Source of the DNA: Pseudoalteromonas sp. A25 | GTDB lineage: Bacteria > Pseudomonadota > Gammaproteobacteria > Enterobacterales > Alteromonadaceae | Direction: 5' to 3' | DNA length: 64,000 nt | Assembly: GCF_009176705.1 (NCBI RefSeq) | Contig: NZ_AP021846.1 | Span: 3,592,001-3,656,000, forward strand | Part shown: positions 8,983-18,000 of the stretch, one piece after another | How the letters are laid out: every line of letters starts with the position of its first letter | Position numbering within the stretch: the first letter of the stretch is position 1 | Made by a program: the position numbers and the translations under genes | Notes under the pieces: generated by a model | What the model was told of the DNA's origin: nothing | What the model saw: the letters and a program-made list of their open reading frames with translations, nothing else | Databases searched by the model: none

Positions 8983-9702
8983 TTAAAACGCCCCGAATAG
9001 CTTGTCACCATGTAAACGTTTCAGCTCTTTTACCTGCCGGCGACTTATACTCACCTGAACTGTCGATTGCATCGTCGCAATCATCGTCGACGAGGAGCTT
9101 GCCTCAAAGCGCACCACTTTATCTAAACGAATAATTTCAGAGCGATTAGCTTTAAAGTATTTGTTATTGTCAAGGCGTTGCTCAATACGGCTAATGGGGG
9201 AGCGTAGGTAAGTTTTTCCGTAAGTCGTGTAAAGCGCAACATCATTGCCTACGACCTCAAACCTTTCCACCTGATCTAACCGTGTCATACGCTGAACTTC
9301 GCTAAATTTAAGTAATAATTGATAGTTATCAGGTAATGGGGGATCTCCTCGTTCAGTAAAGTCACACCGCTCAATTGCTTGCTTTAAACGCTCGACGCGC
9401 ACCGGCTTAACCAAATAGTCGACCGCTTTTAAATCGAATGCATCAACAGCATACTGTGCGTAGGCTGTACAAAATATAAACTGTGTTTTGCCTCTCAATT
9501 GCACCGCGGCTTGGATCCCCGATATATTTGGCATATGAATATCTAAAAAAACCAAGTCAGGTTCAAGTTCATCGAAGTTATCGATAAGCCCTTGCGCGTT
9601 TTCATACTCGGCAATAATTTGTATATCATCAAAGTTGGCAAGTAACCTTTTCAAGTCTGCTCTTGCCAATCTTTCATCGTCAACGACTACCGTTTTAATC
9701 AC
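8983..9702 (-). CDS. LytTR-family response regulator
   Basis: This 239-residue regulator has a CheY-like receiver (about 1-115) with acceptor Asp in LVFLDIHMPNISG and the conserved Lys in VDYLVKPVRVERL. A LytTR DNA-binding domain follows (about 135-235), with FEVVGNDVALYTTYGKTYLRSPISRIEQRL and FKANRSEIIRLDKV. LytTR proteins bind pairs of short direct repeats. The start codon overlaps the kinase gene by 8 bp, so the two form one translationally coupled two-component pair. It is the last gene of the MacAB-like exporter operon. The likely target is its own exporter operon or the NRPS genes, but no repeat pair convincing enough to call was found upstream of them. Confidence 0.9.
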   Translation of the reverse strand: MIKTVVVDDERLARADLKRLLANFDDIQIIAEYENAQGLIDNFDELEPDLVFLDIHMPNISGIQAAVQLRGKTQFIFCTAYAQYAVDAFDLKAVDYLVKPVRVERLKQAIERCDFTERGDPPLPDNYQLLLKFSEVQRMTRLDQVERFEVVGNDVALYTTYGKTYLRSPISRIEQRLDNNKYFKANRSEIIRLDKVVRFEASSSSTMIATMQSTVQVSISRRQVKELKRLHGDKLFGAF

Positions 9703-10819
9703 GATTTAGCTCCAAGGTTACTATGAAATTCTGATGTTGCTTTGTATATGTTAAATATCCGGAATTACCATAGAGTAAACGCATTCTTCGCTTTAGATTC
9801 TTCAACCCAGTCCCCGTACCATGGACGTTACTCACATTGGCAATTGGGTTTTCAATCGTTAATTGCCAACGGCGCTCATTAATATGCTTCGCAGTCACCG
9901 TTATAGCCCCTTGCACATTAAAACCCACTCCATACTTAATTGCATTTTCGAGCAAGCACAACAAGGTAAAAGTGGGTAAGCTATACTGCCAACAACTCGG
10001 CGCTATATCCATTGTGAGATTTAACTGTTCATCAAATCTAATTTTCTCAATGTCGACATATCGTTTCGCGATTTTCCACTCATCTTGCAAGCTTGATATA
10101 GGCGCCCTATCAAACTGCAATTGATCACGAAACAGCTCAGCCAAACATAAAAGCATTTCTTCGGCTTGTTCTTTATCTTCATGAATAAGCGCACGAATAG
10201 AGTTGAATGAGTTAAACAAAAAGTGGGGGTTAAGTTGATTAAGCAATAAAGTACTCTGTAAGTGTTTTAATTGCTGAATCATTGTTTTTCGATCCGCATA
10301 AACACACGCCAAGCTATAACAGACACTCCAGGCAACAAACAGTAAAACGTAGTTTGAAATTGGCAACATCAAAGTAAAGAGCCACTGCTGCAACCCCATT
10401 GAACTTGATAATAAACTCATGTTCATCTGCTGCCACATCGACAATAGCAATGAATTCCACATCATGCCATGCCCTGTGGTCAGGCCTACTTGCAGCAGTG
10501 ATACAAGAATAATTAATATCACACTACTCAATGAACTCAGTGCACTGATAGGCTTTTGGAATACGTATACATGAATAAAAGGCCTTAGCAATAAGTGAGA
10601 AAGAAGCAAAAAATGTAAGGCGTCCGTTATTGCAAGTAGCCACAACTTAACACTTTGCCCGGTTAGCTGCTCGTCAACCAACGTATAGCCATGTTGCACA
10701 TACACAAAGGCCACAACAATACCGACAATCCCTTGCAATACAAAGTATTCTTTAGAAGCCTGCAATAAAGACATCGCCTTGCTTGCCAGCAACACAATGT
10801 CTTGTCTAACTCTATTCAT
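9695..10819 (-). CDS. LytS/YehU-type sensor histidine kinase
   Basis: This 374-residue inner-membrane kinase has about four to five hydrophobic segments in residues 25-180, then the His_kinase (PF06580) core. The phospho-acceptor is in LLNQLNPHFLFNSFNSIRAL near 195. The HATPase part shows LLENAIKYGVG and GTGTGLKNLKRRMRLLYG. It overlaps the MacB-like permease gene by 8 bp and the regulator gene by 8 bp. Kinases of this type that are coupled to an ABC exporter often respond to membrane stress or to the exported compound. A sensing role for the NRPS product is therefore plausible but not shown. Confidence 0.88.
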   Translation of the reverse strand: MNRVRQDIVLLASKAMSLLQASKEYFVLQGIVGIVVAFVYVQHGYTLVDEQLTGQSVKLWLLAITDALHFLLLSHLLLRPFIHVYVFQKPISALSSLSSVILIILVSLLQVGLTTGHGMMWNSLLLSMWQQMNMSLLSSSMGLQQWLFTLMLPISNYVLLFVAWSVCYSLACVYADRKTMIQQLKHLQSTLLLNQLNPHFLFNSFNSIRALIHEDKEQAEEMLLCLAELFRDQLQFDRAPISSLQDEWKIAKRYVDIEKIRFDEQLNLTMDIAPSCWQYSLPTFTLLCLLENAIKYGVGFNVQGAITVTAKHINERRWQLTIENPIANVSNVHGTGTGLKNLKRRMRLLYGNSGYLTYTKQHQNFIVTLELNRD

Positions 10820-12053
10820 ACCTAAGGGCGTCTATCGGGTCGAGCCTAGATGCTTTAATCGCTGGCGCTAAACCAAAAAATACGCCGACAAAAGTGGTAA
10901 AACCAAATGACAACCAGATAGCCCAAGCAGGCACTAAATCGAGCGCAGAAGAGGAAGGTAACAATATTGCAAACATCGCGGCAGCTGACAGGCCGATCAG
11001 TAACCCGACCACGCCACCAAGAATAGACAACATCAATGATTCGATTAAAAATTGCATCATGATAAATTGTGGTGTCGCGCCCAATGACTTAACGATACCA
11101 ATTTCTTTGGTTCGTTCCGTCACCGATACCAGCATAATATTCATAACACCAATGCCGCCCACAAAAAGGCTTAAACCAACAACACCGGAGGTCACCATCA
11201 ACACCATATTTACGATGCTATCAAACTTCTCCTGCATCTTTTCTGCTGTGATAAACTCGAAAGTATCTTGCTCACCGGGTTGCACGCCCATACGATAACG
11301 AACTAATTCACTGATTTGCCCTTTAATCGCATCAAAGTGAACGCCTTCTTTTGGTCGAAATAGAATGGTTAAATTATTAGAAATCGAATCCCCATAAATC
11401 GACCTCAAGGTATTGAGTGGCACAATAATATAATTATCTTGGTCAAACCCAAACAAAGACCCGCGTCGCTCACCCACCCCAATTACTCGCAGCCAATCGT
11501 CATTGAGGCGCACAAAATGCCCCACAGGGTCTTTTGGCAAGTTAAGATTTTTCAACACAGTAGCGCCTAAAAATACAACACGTCTGCGATACTGATCATC
11601 ACTTGGTGACAAGAACCGTCCAAATTCAGGGTACACCTTGACCACTCTTTGATACACACTGTCAGTACCTATCAATTGCGTTGAGATACTCTTTCCTGAA
11701 TATTCTATATTTGCAGAAAACTCAGTCGGTTGCATAGACGGTGATATATCTCTTATAAAATCAGCTTTATTTTTCAACCAGATATAATCATCATAATTAA
11801 GTTCTTTTTGCTGACCAAGTAGCCTCTGTTGTTCTGACGTTTTCGCTGTCAAAGTCACCATATCGCTGGCAAAATCATTGAGCTGATTACCAATCATCGA
11901 ACTCATACCATTCATAACAGCAACCACGGTTACTACCGCAGCAACACCAATCACAATGCCTAAGGTCGTTAATATACTCCTCAGCCCATTACTGTATATC
12001 GATATCGCGGATGCTTTTAAACACTGCCAAAGCATATTCAGAAACTTAAACAT
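10812..12053 (-). CDS. MacB-like ABC exporter permease (FtsX/MacB_PCD family)
   Basis: This 413-residue permease has the MacB topology: one N-terminal transmembrane helix (about 20-45, with GIVIGVAAVVTVVAVM), a large periplasmic MacB_PCD domain (about 50-265), then three helices in the last 140 residues. VGGIGVMNIMLVSVTERTKE is a strong family hallmark, as is the C-terminal APAIKASRLDPIDALRYE. It has no ATPase domain; the adjacent upstream gene supplies it with an 8-bp overlap. With the membrane-fusion protein it forms an ATP-driven tripartite export pump. Homologous pumps export NRPS lipopeptides and siderophores in Pseudomonas. An outer-membrane TolC partner is not encoded in this window. 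Confidence 0.92.
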   Translation of the reverse strand: MFKFLNMLWQCLKASAISIYSNGLRSILTTLGIVIGVAAVVTVVAVMNGMSSMIGNQLNDFASDMVTLTAKTSEQQRLLGQQKELNYDDYIWLKNKADFIRDISPSMQPTEFSANIEYSGKSISTQLIGTDSVYQRVVKVYPEFGRFLSPSDDQYRRRVVFLGATVLKNLNLPKDPVGHFVRLNDDWLRVIGVGERRGSLFGFDQDNYIIVPLNTLRSIYGDSISNNLTILFRPKEGVHFDAIKGQISELVRYRMGVQPGEQDTFEFITAEKMQEKFDSIVNMVLMVTSGVVGLSLFVGGIGVMNIMLVSVTERTKEIGIVKSLGATPQFIMMQFLIESLMLSILGGVVGLLIGLSAAAMFAILLPSSSALDLVPAWAIWLSFGFTTFVGVFFGLAPAIKASRLDPIDALRYE

Positions 12054-12777
12054 ATAACACCGCCTTTTCAGAATTAGCTTGAGGCACCATCGTCAACGTA
12101 TCTTGAGACACTTCGCCATCAACAATACGAATCGTTCTTTGACAATGCTCGGCTATGTGCTGCTCATGTGTCACAAGTACAATGGTGTGTCCCTCTTGGT
12201 GCAATTCATCAAACAACTGCATAATTTCATCGGTCGTTTTGCTATCAAGGTTACCCGTTGGCTCATCGCCCAATAGTATTGTTGGTCTAGTAACCAAAGC
12301 ACGCGCAATCGCTATTCGCTGCCGTTGTCCACCAGATAGCTGGTTTGGTAATAAGTTCGCTTTATGCGCTAAACCAACTCGCTCCAAAGCATAAAATGCC
12401 GCTTCCTTGCGCGCGTTATCAGACATCCCTCTATAAATCAGAGGCTGCATTACATTTGCCAAAGCCGTCACTTTAGGTAGAAGATTAAAGCTTTGAAAAA
12501 TAAACCCTATCTCTTTATTCCGAACGCTTGCTAGCCGGCTCTGACTCAATCCCGCAACATGCTCATCATTTAAAATATATTCACCTTTAGAGGGTGAATC
12601 TAAGCAACCCAAAATGTTCATTAATGTTGACTTGCCAGAGCCTGATGGTCCGATAATTGCGTTGTAGCTATTTTCATAAATTTCTAAATCGATACCATTT
12701 AACGCGTAGAATACTTCATCGCCAAGCTGGTATGATTTACAAATATTTTGTAATTGAATGACCGCCCTGCCGTTCAT
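12046..12777 (-). CDS. MacB-like ABC transporter ATPase
   Basis: This 243-residue ATPase of the LolD/MacB class has Walker A GPSGSGKSTLMN near 43, signature LSGGQRQRIAIARAL near 143, Walker B ILLGDEPTGNLD near 167 and the H-loop VLVTHEQHIAEHC. It pairs with the permease gene, which it overlaps by 8 bp. The start ATG follows AGGAGAAC, a strong ribosome site 8 bp past the membrane-fusion gene. Confidence 0.94.
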   Translation of the reverse strand: MNGRAVIQLQNICKSYQLGDEVFYALNGIDLEIYENSYNAIIGPSGSGKSTLMNILGCLDSPSKGEYILNDEHVAGLSQSRLASVRNKEIGFIFQSFNLLPKVTALANVMQPLIYRGMSDNARKEAAFYALERVGLAHKANLLPNQLSGGQRQRIAIARALVTRPTILLGDEPTGNLDSKTTDEIMQLFDELHQEGHTIVLVTHEQHIAEHCQRTIRIVDGEVSQDTLTMVPQANSEKAVLYV

Positions 12778-12785
12778 GTTCTCTC

Positions 12786-13937
12786 CTATAAACTGCTGGT
12801 ATTCACGCGCACATTATCTCGCAATGAATAAAGTGTTCGCCCAGGACCGGTAATAACAAGTTGATCTTGATCTAAACCTTCTAACACAACTTGCTGTGTA
12901 TCGTTTGAAATCCCCAAACTAACAGGTTGACGCATCGCTCGGTCATCTTTCACAGTCCAAACATAGTGATCTGACTCATCAGCCGCGTTTTGCTGCACTG
13001 CAGCGATGGGAATATGGATCGCTGGATTCGAGTGATTGTGAATGATCTCTGCACGGCAACTCATACCAGCAAACAGTTTTTGTTCGTGCTCACCAAGCTC
13101 AAGCTTCAACAACATCACTAAGCCTCGGTTTTTATCAATACGCTTTGCAAGCGGGCTTATTTCAGCAACCTTTGCCATGATCGGCTTTTGAGGTTGCGTT
13201 GCCGAGAAAACCTTAACCTGTTGACCTAGTTGAATATTGCCAATGTCAGCTTCATCTACACGCAACTCAACTTCTAAAGAGTCAGGGTCGGCCAACTCTA
13301 ACAATGCAGAACCAATAATATTTGTCGTACCGGCTACCACGGTTTCACCTTTTTTCACGCCAACCTGCGTGATCACCCCTGAAATTGGCGCCCTAAACTC
13401 TGTTTTTGCCAACTCTTGCTTTGCCTCTTTTAATGATGCTTGAGCTTGTCCTAACCCTTGCTTGGCAACTTGTATATCAAACTTGGCTATTTGCAGTTCG
13501 GTACTCAATTCATCAATTAAGTCTTGCCCAACCAAGTTCTTTGCAAACAACTCGTTGTAACGCTTAAGTTTGCGCTCAGTATTTCGATAGACTTCCTGGT
13601 TGCGTTTTAACGATATTTGCTCAGAGCGTACTTGCGCCTCGGCACGGTTTGCTCGTGCACTAAACGCACTATCATCCAAGCGAATTAACAAATCTCCGGC
13701 TTCTACATGCTGACCTTCTCTTACTAACACTTCTATAACTCGCCCTGTCACTTCAGAACGAATTTGCACATTAGAGCCATAAACAAAGTTACCTGAGGCA
13801 AGGATGCTTTGCTCCAGCACGCCTTTTTGAGTTGCTGTCACTACCACATCGAGCGTTTCTGATTTTTGTGATTTTTTAACCCCAACCAAAACCGCGATGC
13901 CAATTACGATACCCAATCCAATTATTAGCTTCTTCAT
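12786..13937 (-). CDS. MacA-like periplasmic membrane-fusion protein (RND/HlyD family)
   Basis: I chose the ATG at 13937 because it follows AAAGGGAAAAATT and gives MKKLIIGLGIVIGIAVLVGV, a normal N-terminal membrane anchor. An upstream start at 13967 would overlap the previous gene. The 383-residue protein has the lipoyl/biotinyl-like barrel RSEVTGRVIEVLVREGQHVE, a long coiled-coil hairpin (about 75-165), the second lipoyl half FRAPISGVITQVGVKKGE and a beta-barrel domain. It would link the MacB-like permease to an outer-membrane channel. It is the third gene in a seven-gene minus-strand run. Confidence 0.92.
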   Translation of the reverse strand: MKKLIIGLGIVIGIAVLVGVKKSQKSETLDVVVTATQKGVLEQSILASGNFVYGSNVQIRSEVTGRVIEVLVREGQHVEAGDLLIRLDDSAFSARANRAEAQVRSEQISLKRNQEVYRNTERKLKRYNELFAKNLVGQDLIDELSTELQIAKFDIQVAKQGLGQAQASLKEAKQELAKTEFRAPISGVITQVGVKKGETVVAGTTNIIGSALLELADPDSLEVELRVDEADIGNIQLGQQVKVFSATQPQKPIMAKVAEISPLAKRIDKNRGLVMLLKLELGEHEQKLFAGMSCRAEIIHNHSNPAIHIPIAAVQQNAADESDHYVWTVKDDRAMRQPVSLGISNDTQQVVLEGLDQDQLVITGPGRTLYSLRDNVRVNTSSL

Positions 13938-13948
13938 AATTTTTCCCT

Positions 13949-14659
13949 TTAAATCAACAGTAACCAAGTGATAAATATGGCTAAGTAAGGGGCTGATGCT
14001 AATGCAACCGACTTAGAGTAAGAAAACTGACACCAAATATGCAGCCCAACAGCAGCCAAAGCTATTTGCCAGAGGTAGAAGATATCGAGATATTCTGCCC
14101 ATTGATAAAGCACATCAGTGCTGTTAAGCCCGAGGAACAACTGATTAAGAGATGAATAACCAGCTAGGTTCAGTTCCAGCTCATGTGATGGTGTTACAAA
14201 GAACAACAATAAAAAGCCAAGATATTTCACAACAATGGGCAGCTGAGTACACAAGGTAAATAGAAACCAATCATTGAACTCTATTTTGCGATCTGCGCTG
14301 TTGCCAATAACCATGTAATAACCAGCTAAGGCCAACGACGCTAACAAAGTCATTATCATAGAGATAATGCCACCTGAAACGCCTGAATACTCAGCAAACT
14401 TTCTGAAAACTCGACCCAGTTCTTCTCGCTCACTCTGAGATAACTCACCTGCTGCCGCGAGTTGCTTGTTAACCACCCAATCAGGGTCAATTGCACCAAA
14501 AAACACCAAGTTACTGATCATATACATTGCGAATATCAGTAAAAACACAAGCCAGCTTAGGTGGCGAGAGTCTGTTAACTTACGAAATACATCACTGGGG
14601 GATACGTAAATTAGCATTAAAGCTTGTGGCGCTTGTAACGCTGAAGATGGCGTTCTCAT
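13949..14659 (-). CDS. Yip1-family-like integral membrane protein
   Basis: This 236-residue protein has about five hydrophobic segments and the opening pattern 'SPSDVFRKLTDSRHLSWLVFLL', typical of bacterial Yip1-domain proteins. The function of these proteins is not established in bacteria. It overlaps the small immunity-like gene by 4 bp and precedes the MacA-like gene by 11 bp, so it is clearly in the exporter operon. A supporting role in export or membrane protection is inference from location. Confidence 0.7.
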   Translation of the reverse strand: MRTPSSALQAPQALMLIYVSPSDVFRKLTDSRHLSWLVFLLIFAMYMISNLVFFGAIDPDWVVNKQLAAAGELSQSEREELGRVFRKFAEYSGVSGGIISMIMTLLASLALAGYYMVIGNSADRKIEFNDWFLFTLCTQLPIVVKYLGFLLLFFVTPSHELELNLAGYSSLNQLFLGLNSTDVLYQWAEYLDIFYLWQIALAAVGLHIWCQFSYSKSVALASAPYLAIFITWLLLI

Positions 14660-14949
14660 TGCTGCCCCCCATTGCTTTGTGCGTCTTCATTGTCTTTTTT
14701 CAAACTACTTTTAATTTTACCGGTAAATGCCCAAACAATAAGTGCCCCCCAAACCGCCCATGACAAACCAGCAGGAATGTTTGTAACGAAGATCTTTACA
14801 AGGCTCTTACGGTTAAAAAATGCCGCTAAAATAGTCGGTAAAAACCATACCGCTAAAAATATAGCGAGGAATGCAGCTGCATTTGCAGGGTTCATTGAAC
14901 TGATCGTATTGGTGATCAAATCTATTTGTTCTTTAAAATCAAAATCCAT
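14656..14949 (-). CDS. Small membrane protein resembling superinfection-immunity family (PF14373)
   Basis: The second of two adjacent ATGs (14949; the other is 14952) sits 7 nt after AGGAG and is my preferred start. It gives a 97-residue protein. Two hydrophobic segments, FLAIFLAVWFLPTILAAFF and AGLSWAVWGALIVWAF, match the FLPTI...N-x-G-W...W-x-x-ALIWA outline of the phage Imm-type superinfection-immunity family. It heads the exporter/two-component operon and overlaps the Yip1-like gene by 4 bp. A role in self-protection at the membrane is possible, but the family assignment rests on motif recall and the function is unknown. Confidence 0.6.
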   Translation of the reverse strand: MDFDFKEQIDLITNTISSMNPANAAAFLAIFLAVWFLPTILAAFFNRKSLVKIFVTNIPAGLSWAVWGALIVWAFTGKIKSSLKKDNEDAQSNGGQQ

Positions 14950-15065
14950 CATCGTTCTCCTAATAATGTGTAAGTATGATTTAACCAAGCCGTCAGCTGC
15001 ATCTCAAAAAAAGATGGCTAACGGTCATATGCTGGTGTGAGCGGTCAAATCATGACTTTTATCGC

Positions 15066-18000
15066 CTATAGCGACTCCAAGCTTTTTATAAACTCATCGG
15101 CAAAATGCAAGGCATCTTGCTGTTTGATAAGCTGCGTGTCGTACTTAACGTTTACGTGTAACTGGCCTTCAATATCCAAACACTCTATTGCTATGTCGAC
15201 TTGTCCACATTGCTGAATTAAACCTTGGAGTGTTGCTTTATATGGGCCCAAGTTGAACTCGGGGCTGTGCATTCCTTGCGCAAATGCATACTCAATATGA
15301 GCCTGAGACATATGCGATTGGTGTAACGCAAAGGTTGTTTGCGCAAGAGCAGCTCTGCCCGATGTTGGTTGCTTACAAAATTGTCTAACTAAAGTAGAAA
15401 AAGGGATCTCTCTATATTGCAGGCTTGCATATACCTCCTTGGATGTGTCCTCTAAAACCTGTGCCCAGCTTGTTGTATTATCAATGTGCAGTGTGACTGG
15501 CACTTGGTTTACAAAGTTGCCAATACTGTGATGCTCATTGCCTTGACGAAGTGATACTGGTGTACCGACCACCATTTTCTCATCGCCACAATATTGATTT
15601 AAAAACCTAAAGTAGGCTGCTAACAAGAACACGTACGCACTTTGATCACTGCTACGTATTTTTTCATTCAAGATGGCTGAACTTTCTCGTGACAAAGACA
15701 CGACAAACCCTGCACCATCTAAGCTTTGTCTTTCACTATTATCATGAACGGGTAATGACAGTAACGGTGCATCGGATAATCGAGTCTGCCAATGTTGCAT
15801 CGCTTCATTGATAAACGACGGTTCTAGTCTTGTGAGTCGCTGAGAAAACGCGCTTTGAACACCGCTTTCATGCGTGATAGCTTGTCCTGACAATACCTGC
15901 TTTAATCGCTCTATCAGCAGTTCCATACTCTGTAAATCAACCGACAAATGATGCATTACAAGCAGTATATCCGTGCACCGTTGTGTGCTTAGCGTATGTA
16001 AGTGAACTAGCGGTCCTTGCTTTATATTAATTGCAGCTACCGCGGCCTTCTGCACATACCCGCTGATATCTCGCTCTGTCCAGGTGCGCGCATCATGATG
16101 CTGAACTAACACACTCTGCTCTACATTTACAGCCTTGGTCTCTCGCCCTGCCTGCTTATAACCTGTAGATAAATTAGGTGCACTGTCAATTACTTGCCTC
16201 ACTGCTCGTTCAATCGTTTCAATACATACATTGCCCTGCAATTGGAGGTGTACAGGTACGTTGTAAGCTGATGTCGCGGGATTCAATAACGCAGAAAAGT
16301 ATAAGCCTTGTAATGTTGGCGCTATATCAGGCACAGCCACTTCATTAAACTCGCTCTTGGCACACGAATTCAACTGCTCATGACTTTGCAATTCATGCTC
16401 AAGTTTATCAGCTAAGGTGCGCAGCGTATTAAACTTAATCCCATCAAATAACGATAGTTTCACACCAAACTTCTGATAAATAAGCTCTAAAACGCGTACC
16501 AATAATAATGAGCGACCACCCAGTGACGTAAACTCATCATCAATACTGCTTGGCGATACACCTAATGCAGTCGCCCAAATTTCACCGAGTGTCTGTTGCA
16601 ATTCGCTAGCGCCTTTAATCTTCACTTTGGACCCATCCAGTGCAGGCCACGCTTGTTCAACCAATTGCGTCAGATCTGAAGTTCGCTCGAAAAGCACGTT
16701 CAACGCTTGTAGCGGCAAGCCTTGAGGCTTTGAGGTTGGCTTTTGTTGAGTCGTGTCACTGAGTGAAGTTTCAGCACGATGCTGCGGATTAAAACTTAAA
16801 TTAAGCAGTTTTTCACTTGCCACCTCAAGCGGGCTTTGTGTGTTAGTTTGACCGCAGATTTGAGCTACATCATCATAAAACTGCCTTAGTGGTAAGTTGC
16901 GCTCAGTCGTGCACCACTGTAAACATACATTGTTACAGCCATGCTCAGCAGCACTGTGCGCAATTGCGCGTAAAAACTGATGCTCAATCCCCTTATTAAG
17001 TGCTCGGCAACTCAATAAAATATTTTCGACTTCACAGCTATCACCAACAAAGCGGTAAAGCGCCACACCAACTAGGCCATAGTCACCAAATTTATCAGAG
17101 GCACTCAAAGTGAGGACAACATCACCTTGGCGTTGTTTGTGGATCAGTTCGTTCACAGAGTAACTTTGCTTATTGGCATTGAATTGATTTGTTCTGCTTG
17201 TAAGCTGGCTCACTCGCTCTATCTGCTGATCAGTAACAGTACAGATCTCAACAGTCACTGCGAGTTCCCGAATAAAGTCAGCGTAGGTTTTACTGTTCTT
17301 AAGAGCCGCATCTCGCTGGCCCTGATCAATGTAAAGCTGATGACGTGTGGCATCAAACTCACTGCCATCTGAGTCATTAAACAGCCAATGCTGATTGATC
17401 AATTGCAACGCTTCGTTCTCACTTGCAGGAAATTGCAAACATAGCGTTTGTGGATGATGCGCAGCAACCTCTGCACATTCAGCTTCATTGTCATCAATAA
17501 AAATAAAGGAGTTGGCGCTAAGAGAAAGAGCTTGCTCGATATCAGTAATATTTTGCGACTTAGCCTGCCAATTCACCTTTTTAATAATAAAGTCGTCTGG
17601 AGACAAAAGCATATCTGGATGCTGCTGCAATGCATCAACCACATCCTTCTCTATATTTTTACTACATAGCGCAAGTAACACACCTTGCTGCTTTTGTTTT
17701 AATAAGCGGCTTTGCAGTGCTTTGTGTTGCGCATTGACTGTAATACCTTCAATCCCAAGCTCACCAACAACACCATTCCAAAGCGTATTATCGGCATCGA
17801 CCACTATCACCTTGTGAGGTTGTTTTTGCGATAAACTCAGGTGCTTTAGGCTCGTACTTGCTGCCGCTGCATACCAGGACTGACTAAAAGGGATCATCGC
17901 CTCAGTTACAACGTTATCACTAAACTCCTGTATCTGTGGGTAGATATCCTTTAAATCGCTAGGCAGTACAACGTTCACTCGCTTTGGTGTAATTAATTTC

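Noticed and set aside
14985..15021. Imperfect hairpin between the hybrid gene and the immunity-like gene (CCGT-AGC-CATC arms around an A run)
   Set aside because: On the minus strand the T run lies in the loop and not after the stem, so it does not look like a terminator; it may be chance.
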